Source: Zeus faber (taxonomy: Eukaryota > Chordata > Actinopteri > Zeiformes > Zeidae). Taken from it: a stretch of 64,000 nucleotides of DNA. Where the stretch lies: positions 23,520,533 to 23,584,532 of the forward strand of contig OY482851.1 of NCBI GenBank assembly GCA_960531495.1. The letters run 5' to 3'. Below the pieces are notes generated by a model. The model was not told the DNA's origin. It saw only the letters and a program-made list of their open reading frames with translations, and ran no database searches. The stretch's first letter is position 1. Each line of letters begins with the position of its first letter. The translations under genes and the position numbers were made by a program. This document shows positions 45,010-64,000 of this stretch, in pieces.

Positions 45010-45876
45010 GTGTTGTGTGAAAATCTAGTGACATTTTTATGTGTGTATGTGTATTGTTTTGTTCACATGCTGTGAACCTACCTGGTTTGTCTAGTTTAAA
45101 CCCCTTGGCTGGAATCTACACACTGTTAATTGCCAAGACTAAAATACTGTGTGTAATGTACATATACTATAGTGAAAAATGACAGAGGTTATAATAAAAA
45201 ACAAAATGAATGCCACATTTTATCACCACATATGCTGGCCTTCACCCGTGGAACTGGAGGGCATTTACTCTAGGTTGTTTCACGCAGAGAGGTTACTACA
45301 ACTACTTTAAAGTGCCTAAAGGGGTTCAAGTTTGGATCAGAGAGATTGACAGACAACTTATAGTGTTTGGCACTTGTGTATTACTAGGATATTTCAAGGC
45401 TCGGCGTCTAGACTGTGTAGACACCACACGGAATTACAGCAAGTAAGAGCCTTACACCCTAATGGACTTTAAAGGGCATATGACTGGGAGAGTGCAAAGA
45501 CTTCCATCACTTCTCGTTTATCTTTTGTTCAACCCTCACCATCCGGTTTTGTCGTGTAATATATATTTTAGAGCACAACATTTGCTATGATTTATGTGCA
45601 TTTTTGCAACTAGTCACTTTTAACCTCTTCATTTGAAGGCAGATATTTTCTGCTGACCTGACAGACGGGTGTACCTTATTAAAATATGTCCAGCCTATTT
45701 AAAAGCTGAGACAAAATGGATGCCAGAAATGACTTAAGATAATCAGATGAAAAAACAAGGTATTAATGAGGGAAGCGGTGTTAAGGGAAGGGATAGGCCA
45801 ATCTAGACAAGGACGTGAAGGCTGTTCCCAGAAAAAAGGGTTAATAAGGCAACGTCATTTGGCCACAGTTTGGTTG
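45010..45876. other. Gene-free interval upstream of gatd3
   Basis: No gene is supported. The frame at 45210-45446 (78 codons) has no recognised domain. Confidence 0.4.
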
Positions 45877-45884
45877 TATAAGTA
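45877..45884 (+). promoter_or_regulatory. TATA box of gatd3
   Basis: TATAAGTA lies 96 bp upstream of the gatd3 ATG, placing the transcription start near 45908. This is the clearest TATA box in the window and fits a tissue-restricted gene; zebrafish ES1 is known to be abundant in cone photoreceptors. Confidence 0.5.
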
Positions 45885-45972
45885 GAGCCGCGTGTGGCAG
45901 TGCTGCACCTGTCAAACGTCTTCCAGGCTTACCGACACAGTCCACCTTTTCTCTACAGCCGAACTCTTAATC

Positions 45973-48900
45973 ATGTTTGCGACCAGGCTGTTCCTGTCCA
46001 AGCAGACACTGTCTGCCATCGCTCGCCAGCCTGCGTGCTTTGTGCATCATGGAGACTATGGCAACTGGGGAAATACCAATGTTGCAGTGGTAAGTGTATT
46101 CCGATTTGCACGATTCGATTCAAGGAGAAGAGTGGACTGATGTGCTTTTGTGAGTCACCCCTCTAACTTCCCTTACTTTAGGTGTTCTCAGGATGTGGCT
46201 GGTGGGATGGGACTGATATCCATGAGGCAGCATAGTGAGTATCCCACCTTCATTCTGCATCATTATATTTCTGCATCATTCTATTATGACTCACTGTGGC
46301 TCACCACTATTTTGCAGCACAATGTATCACCTGAGCCGCAACGGTGCACGCTTTCAGATGTTTGCTCCAAACCAGCAGCAGATGCATGTGGTGGACCACA
46401 TGAAGAAGCAACCTGCCTCTGGAGATAACCGGTAGCTTGTATTTCTTAAAGCTTTCTTATCGAAGATTTTGTCTTTACAGCAAACTTGTACTTGTCTATA
46501 TCTTACAACAAATAGCTCAAATGATGATGCTTTTTGGCTGTGCACAGGAACATGATGGTGGAGGCAGCTCGGTTCAGCCACGGGCAGGGAATGATGCAGA
46601 TGCAGGACTTGGCCAAGCTTGATGTGAACAGCTTTGATGCGGTCATCTTCCCCGGGGGCCATGGCATCACCAAGAACCTGTGAGGAACAGAGAGGAAACA
46701 GGGGGGCTCATTTAGAGAATGCTCCTACAATCAATTTAGGTTTTACTGTTCAAAATAGACACTGGAAAAATGTAATGGGCTACTTTGAGAGTTAAATAAA
46801 TTTTTTTTGCTAATTATGCCCGGTCCTCAATGTGTCTTTTACACTTGCTTGTGTTCAGTTTAAAGCTTTCTAATAAATGAGCTCCTGAAATACGGTCAAT
46901 AGAAAATATGGGTAGGCTACTGTACCGACAGAGAAAGAATCAGAAATATTCATAATTATTGATGCTTTACTCTTCAGCTCCACCTTTGTGAAGGAGGGTA
47001 AAGACTGCAAACTCCATAATGATGTGGAGAGGGTGCTGAAGGATTTCCACCGCTCCCACAAGCCCATCGGGTATGTGTTACTATATTATATATAGTATAA
47101 TATATCATACTATAGTATATTGGCAATTTCTTGCAAAATGTACAGTGTATAGTCCTTGTACAGCAGTGGTAATAGTGTTGGGACAGTGGCGACGTTTTTG
47201 CAACTGTTCTCTGAGAATTCTGTATTTGAAATGAAGCAAAACGGACGTTGCAAAACGACAGTAACCTACTGTACCATTTACATATTAACAGGAAGCATGC
47301 CATCAAACCATCAAATATATAATGCAAATTTGATAGTTTTACTTGCTTTTATAATGTTGTCAGAGAGTGGATTTAAACAGAATAGCGTTGGTAGTAGGGT
47401 ATTCAAATAATATCATATGAGATAATTTATTTTTGATTTCAGATGCATAATTATAATTTGGTGTAATTTTATACATTTCTTTCTAAAATGGTGCAGGGGA
47501 TCAGAAGAATAATGGAATTATCCTCAGTTTTAGATCTATGGTACTGGTCCATTTAAAAAATATATGTATCATTAACATATAATGTAGTTTGTTTTAAATT
47601 AAACACACTACATTAGATTAAAAAAAAAGTATTTGCAAAGTTCGGTGTGAAGTCACCGCCCTCAACAGGCAGTAAGCCAGCCAGTCCTAAAAAGACCTCG
47701 GCTAAGCCCCAGTGTCCTCGTTAAGGCTGACAAAAGATCTTTTCTAAATACTTTATACTCGCCAGAAAAGCTCTTTATCCCAGTTAGGTGTGTAATTCAG
47801 GAACTGTTTCAAAATAAAATACTATGAGAAAGAGAGGAAAAAATGTTTTTGTGGGGAAACAACACGGCCATTGGCCAAAGATATACAGTATTCGTCAATA
47901 TTTAACACAAATAGTAAATTATCCCATTATTTAACAATAAATATGTTTTATGAACAGCAGCACAGCAGAGATAGGAGAAATCAATGGATTTGGTGTACAA
48001 TGAGAATATCAAGGGCTCCAAGACTGAGCCCTGGGGGACACCAGTGTTAAGAGTGCATGGACTGGAGACAGATCCTCTCCAAGTGACCTGGAACAAGTTT
48101 TAATTCAAGTAGTACTCAAAGTGGGAGAGTGAAAATACAGAAATGGCGAACTTAGAGAGCGTGCCGAGAAGGAATTGTTGGTTGACTTTGTTAAATACAG
48201 AGAAGACAAGTTAAGGAGGACGTGGACAGAGGAAAGGGATGGGCCTCTGGCAGTGTGGAGGGCAAAAGGTGCTGACAGCTGATTCAATCTTCGTGAAGTG
48301 TTTGACAAAATCAGCCGACAGGGAAGACAGAGGATCACAGCATCATCAAAGCAGATACAGTATTTATTTGTTCCAGTGTCGGGACGACTAGTTCGGGCCT
48401 CACTGTATTCGTCAAGGAACCCCACACGGAGGGTATTTGCTAGGAAAGATAATAATTAAAAGATAAGTGCCAGGTTAGTTTAAAACTGTATTCATTCATT
48501 CATTGTACCAATTCAATCCTAATATTCTCCAGACTTTCATAGGCAATACTCATATCTGCTGATAATCATCCAAAAATCTTCAGGTCATCTAGCATTCATT
48601 TGGGCGATGTTATGCCTCGTTAACAACCTCCAGTGGTGTAAGCACCACTGTTGCAATCGGTGCAGCTGCACCGGGGCCCAGTGGCCGATATGGGTCCATT
48701 TCATCACCGCACCAGAGATGGGGTTGCCCGCTAACCGCACTCTGCTGTGCATCCCCTTGCCCCGTTCCTCCTAAAAAAAAAAGTGTTTTTTTAAATTTAT
48801 TTAAGATGTAGACTACTTCATTTTACCCTGTTCTTTATTGAACCAAACAAAAGAAGCACCGTGCATAATGGACTGTGCCTAATGGTCAAAATGCAGATAG

Positions 48901-49483
48901 TTGGAAATTAGTCAATTTATGTGTAAATAGTGAGAGCTTAGACAATTTAGATTTCATACTCAGCTTTTTGTCACCAGATACTTACATTTTCTTCATAAGA
49001 GACAAACAAACCCCGTCCCAACATGTGGTTGGTGTGTGTGTGTGTGTGTGTGTGTTTCTCTCTCGGTGCCTTTTCCAGCCTAGCCAGCATGGCTCCCATG
49101 CTGGCGTGTCGTGTGCTCCCTGGCATAGATGTGACCCTGGGCTATGAACGGGACGAGAACAGCCGCTGGGGGAACTGGCCTCACACAAACATGGTGCAAG
49201 CTGTGAAGAGCATGGGTGCAAGGCACACTGTGCGTGAGCCATACATATCCTTTTTTAAAGATGTTTTTATCCATCGATGGTGTCTCATGTGTAATGTCGT
49301 AACACTCTTATCATTATCCTGTATTTGCCTTGACTGCTGTTTCATCACGAGGCCTATGTGGACGAGAAGAACAAGGTGATCAGCACTCCTACATTCATGT
49401 GGGAGACCGAGTACCACTACCACTACATATTTGATGGTATCGGTAACATGGTGAAACACGTCATGCGGATGTCAACCAAGTGA
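45973..49483 (+). CDS. gatd3: ES1/GATD3 mitochondrial DJ-1/PfpI-family protein
   Basis: Orthologue or close paralogue of human GATD3 and zebrafish ES1, a mitochondrial glutamine-amidotransferase-like protein; ES1 enlarges mitochondria in fish cones. Exons: 45973-46089, 46182-46234, 46318-46431, 46548-46679, 46978-47070, 49079-49244 and 49349-49483, giving 269 aa. The N-terminus ([20 protein letters not shown]) is Arg/Ser/Leu-rich without acids, like a mitochondrial presequence. Family motifs seen: [49 protein letters not shown] and [10 protein letters not shown]. At the nucleophile turn, where human has GLCCIAP, this protein has GLASMAP and so lacks both cysteines. The last intron appears to be U12-type (AT-AC). 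Intron 5 is 2 kb and holds a LINE fragment. It converges on igsf9. Confidence 0.93.
47902..48096 (-). mobile_element. LINE reverse-transcriptase fragment
   Basis: The minus strand in gatd3 intron 5 encodes [20 protein letters not shown], the conserved PQGSVLxP block of non-LTR reverse transcriptases. The rest of the frame is degenerate and the YxDD box is missing. It is a short dead fragment; 48105-48425 may be more of the same insertion, but I see no motif in it. Confidence 0.7.
49245..49348 (+). other. U12-type AT-AC intron of gatd3
   Basis: The donor is ATATCCTTTT, a perfect U12 5' splice site. TGCCTTGAC at 49326-49334 matches the U12 branch site TTCCTTRAC at 8 of 9 positions, with the branch A 15 nt before the 3' end. 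The intron ends CAC and the next exon starts GAG GCC TAT, keeping phase 0 and the conserved Glu-Ala. No GT donor gives the right frame here. Confidence 0.85.
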
Positions 49484-49621
49484 GCCGTGCTAAGAAGCCT
49501 GAATTAAGAACAGATTTGTGTGCTCTTTGAACAGAAAGATAGATTTAGATATCATCATCCTAGGTATTAAATGCTTTTCATGGTCGCTTAATTTTCCACA
49601 AGTCACTGAAATTTTTGTGAC

Positions 49622-49627
49622 ATTAAA
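49622..49627 (+). terminator. Candidate polyadenylation signal of gatd3
   Basis: ATTAAA about 140 bp after the stop codon; another ATTAAA lies at about 49566. No canonical AATAAA is closer. Confidence 0.4.
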
Positions 49628-49828
49628 TACAATTCAAAATGACATTTTTACGCTATTTACCTGTTGTTGTAATACTCATCTGGCCCACTGTCTGTAATGT
49701 GAATAGTTCTGAAATACGTATTTACATAAACACTTAAGTTGAAGAGCAAGTGAGGTGTCTGTGTCCTATGATTTTTAGAAAGCAACTCAAAAACATGATC
49801 TCAGTCTGTGTCGTTGCAAATAAATCCA

Positions 49829-49834
49829 TTTATT
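49829..49834 (-). terminator. Candidate polyadenylation signal of igsf9
   Basis: TTTATT on the plus strand (AATAAA on the minus). If used, the igsf9 3' UTR would be about 2.2 kb and end some 200 bp from the gatd3 3' end. Several other A/T-rich candidates lie between here and 52055. Confidence 0.3.
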
Positions 49835-50717
49835 CATAATAAACATATAAAAACGTCAAAACAGCCTGATGACGAGATATAAAAATTTCCAGTTTGTACA
49901 AAACAAAAAACATCCACAATAACTGTTGCCAGAAATGCATATTCACACCATTCCAGCTGTGTTTCTTCAGTAAGTATAATACAAGTGTTGATTTATCAAA
50001 ATTTCATAAAAGTTTCCTTTTCTCCAAATCCTTCCCGGCACTGCAAAATGGTCCGTAGAAAATGTAAAAAGATTAAGGAGCATAAAATCAATATTCATGG
50101 AGCAGTTCATGCAAGAAATATTAGAAGCCAAGTTGACAAAATATTCACAGTGTATTATTCACATTAATAATGTGAAATGTAAACATGTTTGCATATCGTT
50201 ACCCAATAAATACAAAGATCCACAGAAATAATGTAGCAAAAGGTACATCAAAACTATAGGATCTCTTATAAAATGTGTATGCTTTGTTGCCATTTTTTTC
50301 ATTATACTGTAGCTTGTAATCATATCTCTCTTAATAAGGCAAAGTTATTTTTCCCTGTTTCACTGTTTCTAGAAGTACACCCTCTCCGGATTTTCAACTT
50401 TCACAATTTGTTACAGGCAAGTTTAAGATGGAAAAAGTCTGAGATCATTTGATCTCATTTACACTTCCAAAATAAATACAAGGAAAGGGATTATTGGTGC
50501 ATGTGTACATTATTCAAACAAAGAATACTGAGGGGTTATTCCAAGGTATCTGTTTTGTAAGAAAATGATCATGGCTTCCATTAGAATTAATAGATTGTGT
50601 AAGTTATTCAATTTTTGTTTTCTAAATTACTCATACAGTTGATATTGATTAGATGGAATTTAACATGTTGGTAAAAATAAAAAATAAACAATTAAAAATA
50701 TATTTTAATGGCAATGC

Positions 50718-51260
50718 TTAAAGGGGCACTATTCTGCAAAACTCCCTTTTTCTGTGCTCAACATACATTTGGGTCTCTGATGGGCCTACTAACACACAAA
50801 CTGTGACATAAGACAACCCAGTCAGTTTATTGTGAGCTGTCTGTTTCAGAAAACATGTCCTAAAACACGCCGTTCAGCTTTGTGTCTCAGTGCTACATAG
50901 AATTGAGACACATTACAATTAGATCCACCCTCCATCTGAGTAACGCCACCCACGGCTGCGCCACTGCACCCGCTAGCGTCGAAGCTAAGAGCTAAGCATG
51001 GGAACTGCTCTGTTGTCTGCAGATATCAGCACAAATCTTTTAAAAGAAAGAGGAATTTACACCAGCTGTCTGGGACAAAACTGCAGATGATGGAAATGTA
51101 TTTGCTATGTGTTTTTGCATAATCAAATTTATTTATTTAATTTATTTAATTTATTCTGAACAGTATTTTCAGCAAAAAAAATAAAAAATAAAGCATGTTT
51201 TGGGGACCCCAGACACCATATATTAACTTGGTGAAAAGGAGCATAATAGGTCCACTTTAA
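50718..51260. mobile_element. TTAA-bounded MITE, piggyBac-like
   Basis: Both ends begin TTAA. Left TTAAAGGGGCACTATTCTGC and right complement TTAAAGTGGACCTATTATGC match at about 16 of 20 positions. The 543-bp interior has no ORF. TTAA target duplications point to piggyBac-type mobilisation; this sequence type is abundant in teleosts. It lies in the presumed igsf9 3' UTR or just past it. Confidence 0.75.
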
Positions 51261-52055
51261 AAGAATTCCAGTGCCCATAAACATGATTGGAAAAATAAAT
51301 TCACTGTTGCAGAAACAGTTTTTTTTTAATCAAATGCACAGCATTGCACCACACAACATTTATGTGGTTTTTTTTTTTAAGCATGCTGTTTGTAAAACAC
51401 ATATTTAAATGGATTCACTTGTCCTTTCATAATGGGGTCATCTGTATCTGATTGTCACTACAGACCAAAAGTCCCTCGAAACAATTGTACCGAATTTTTG
51501 AAAAATAATAAATATTCTTTCCTCAAAACTGCTGTCCACAGCCAGTGGTAGAGTACACAAAAGGCTTGAAGGTACCATTATAAGTACATGACTTTGTCTG
51601 TAGAAAATGATATCATAAGTCATGTCATAAGTCATGAATGACTTCCCTATTGGAAACAGCTAAAGGAGTTTTGGGAATTTAGAATTTTTCAAAAGAAAAA
51701 CAAAACAAAAAAAAACAAAAAACGATGAGGATGAAAATACAACAAGGTAAATGTTGTGATGGAAGTGTCCAGGCTTGTCCACGACCACGGTGCTGTCTTC
51801 TGTGCAAAGAATAAAATAACTACTCGGTGTCTTTCTTAGAAGAACCTGCGGGAGAACGGCAGAGAGAGACACATAATGAGGCAGCGTTTGGAAAGGGTAG
51901 GCGTTGTAAAGCGTGCGGACCTGGCTATGCATTCAGAACGTCACTATACGCTAATGATCAAGCAGCATGGGGGAGGACGGGAAGGCAGGCGGCGAGGGGT
52001 GAAATGACGATAAGGGGACAGGAGGACAGGCGGGATGACGGACCAGGCTAAGCGG

Positions 52056-62087
<10,032 letters not shown>

Positions 62088-63801
62088 CTAAAAGACAGTA
62101 ACGGTTGCCTGGTCACCAGATTTAGTCAATTGCCAACCATTTGTTGCCGCCTTTGGCAGCCAATTTTCAATATAAAAAAATAGGGACAGCAAACAGCACC
62201 CCTAAAGAAATACATTTGTTGCATTAGTGAAGTTTTAATATGTTGTTACAGTTGGAACCAGAACGCTGCACGTGCATTGGTGCTTTCACTCACATGTGCA
62301 ATTGTGCATGCACTGGTGCACACAGGCACCTTTTAGCCGATGGTGAAGCAAATTAAGTCGTTTGACTGTGGGGGTGAAAAGTTTGACTCACCCGTCAACA
62401 TCACAAATGAATGTGCAAATTGATTAAACTGATAAAGAACCAGATGTACCTGAACGAAGAACATTTGAAAATTAGGGCGGTGAGGTGCGGCAACCCATTT
62501 TAGCATTTTTATCCGTCCGAGAGAATGACACTATCCGCGATCAATTAACTAGTGGAATCATTCTCTGATGTTACGTTAGATCAAGAAGCGGACATGGCTC
62601 TGATCTCTGGTTGAAGGCGCTCCAAGCAGGAAGCAATGCTACGTTCACAGGCTTTGAAAATTGTAATGTGTGTCTGAAGTGGTGGGGGGGGGGCAGCCAA
62701 AAAAACATTCTACACAGGCCCTATCTACCATAAACCTCAAATAACACAGTCTTGGGAAATTGTAGAAAGAAACATTTTACGCAGGCCCTATCTACTATCA
62801 ACCCTTGGAAAATTGAAATTGCTGTCGGAAGTGATGCGTTCATTGAGATTCGGAAAACCTTTGGCTACCACTATAAGTATATTTCAGGCTCAGGTTTTCA
62901 CCAAACACATGTTTGCATTCCTGTACAGTTAACTAAAACTAAATTAAAAAGTAAAATTTGGTGTGAAAAGCATTTTGGTTAAAAATAGCAGAAAAAATGA
63001 AACTGAAACTATATGGTGTACCTACAAATCAAACTAAAATGAAATAAAAATATTCAGGAAATGTCTTTAGTTTTAGTGTTTTTTCTAGTCAATTTGGTCA
63101 AATTTGTCAACATACTGTATATCCGTTCCAATAAAATAACCAGTTCTTATCTTTGTAGACAGACAGCATTATTAATGAGCGTGGCTCAGACCTCATATGG
63201 CCTCATAAGCTACTTTTAAATGGAAAGATGCTAATTAGAATATATCATTGTTAACAATGAGGGGACAAACAGTGTGTGACAAACATGTGTTTCTTCCCCA
63301 CTGAAGATTGAAATTCTTTAGGGTATCAGATAAAACACAAACAAAGTACTGGTTACTGTAATAAAGCTTTTACACATTCTTTTATGTCACAGTTTCATTA
63401 TTAAGCTGATGTATAACTGCAGAGTACCTTAATTACTCAAAATATAAGGTGACAAAAACTGGCAACCATATATTCAGTTTCGACAACCATAAGCTCATGC
63501 CTGGTTGCCAGCCTGGCAACCACTTTTAAAAGTTAGTGTTGAGCTCTGAAGCTGTTCTTATTTCTATGTGCACTGAATTTCACCAGGGCACAGGACACAA
63601 CTGGACACACTAGAATGACTTTGGCCCCGGTGGCAGGAGGCAAATTGATAGAGACAATTAATTGTGCACCGGTCAACATTTGCTCTTGGTCCATCCTTTC
63701 ATTAAAAGCCTCTTTATAAGTTAGGTTTAGATAATGTGTCTCGATGTAACACAATACAGGGGGCAGAATCTCAGGAGAATCTCTGCGTCCATCGCCATAT
63801 G
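62088..63801. other. 5' intron of igsf9, no coding exon seen
   Basis: The exon for the rest of the first Ig domain was looked for on the minus strand (motif NGSWVHLTV expected) and not found, so upstream exons lie beyond position 64000. Two partial direct repeats, CAGGCCCTATCTAC at about 62716 and 62785, are visible. The rest is AT-rich. Confidence 0.5.
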
Positions 63802-63852
63802 AATAATTGTAAGTTGCTTTAGACAAAAGTGTCTGCTAAATGATGATGATGT
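63802..63852 (+). mobile_element. L2/SINE 3' tail
   Basis: TAAGTTGCTTTAGACAAAAG followed by TGTCTGCTAAATGATGATGATGTAA is the conserved 3' tail shared by L2-clade LINEs and several fish SINEs. The body of the element upstream is not recognisable, so this is a truncated copy. Confidence 0.7.
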
Positions 63853-63952
63853 AACAATACATGCCTGATGTGATGCAAATGTTACAGTACAGGCAAAGTG
63901 GACCAGTAATGTGGGCCCTAACCCTATAAGACAACGCTGCAACATGTAGGAG

Positions 63953-63990
63953 GAGAGAGAGAGAGAGAGAGAGGGAGAGATAGAGAGAGG
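63953..63990. repeat. (GA)n-rich tract at right edge
   Basis: Purine-only run of GA units with GGGA and TAGA interruptions. Confidence 0.85.
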
Positions 63991-64000
63991 TGAATGTATT

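Noticed and set aside
48105..48425. 106-codon minus-strand frame in gatd3 intron 5
   Set aside because: No motif recognised; perhaps part of the neighbouring LINE insertion but not supportable.
49245..49351. AT-AG reading of the last gatd3 intron, ending at CACGAG
   Set aside because: It also keeps the frame but removes the conserved Glu; the AC end restores it and lies at the usual distance from the branch site.

Overview
The window is vertebrate nuclear DNA from a ray-finned (teleost) fish. The genes are split into many GT-AG exons. Their proteins are closest in my memory to fish and human orthologues. The intergenic DNA holds long dinucleotide and tetranucleotide microsatellites, Tc1-like, hAT-like and TTAA-type elements, and L2-type tails typical of teleosts. 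I found no prokaryotic feature, no CRISPR array and no credible RNA gene.

Layout. 1-9115 has no protein-coding gene; it holds repeats, a Tc1-like remnant, an internally deleted LINE remnant, a GC-rich probable interspersed repeat between two palindromic microsatellites, an 11-bp minisatellite and an old 200-bp repeat. Then come seven genes: vgll4l (+, 9116-12530), slc20a1 (+, 16905-22201), snrnp200/Brr2 (+, 23858-38267, 44 coding exons, 2136 aa), ciao1 (-, 38969-41238), tmem127 (+, 43113-44057), gatd3/ES1 (+, 45973-49483) and igsf9 (-, 52056-62087; 5' exons lie beyond the right edge). Exon borders were set by hand from splice sites, reading-phase continuity and recalled family similarity. Phase is consistent across every junction except slc20a1 exon 6 to 7.

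The genes are not a pathway. snrnp200-ciao1-tmem127 keep the order and orientations I recall for human 2q11 (tail-to-tail, then head-to-head). Their roles are transcription co-regulation (vgll4l), phosphate uptake (slc20a1), spliceosome activation (snrnp200), cytosolic Fe-S assembly (ciao1), endolysosomal signalling (tmem127), a mitochondrial DJ-1/PfpI-family protein (gatd3) and neuronal adhesion (igsf9).

Most noteworthy: gatd3 carries what looks like a complete U12-type AT-AC intron (49245-49348) and lacks the cysteines at its nucleophile position; igsf9 has a 3.3-kb cytoplasmic exon with a duplicated FLKKSIS motif; slc20a1 has a frame break at the start of exon 7 and a (TG)n tract against the exon 2 acceptor; and a MITE in the last igsf9 intron carries perfect octamer and CTCF-like motifs. 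I did not find a convincing new multi-gene system.
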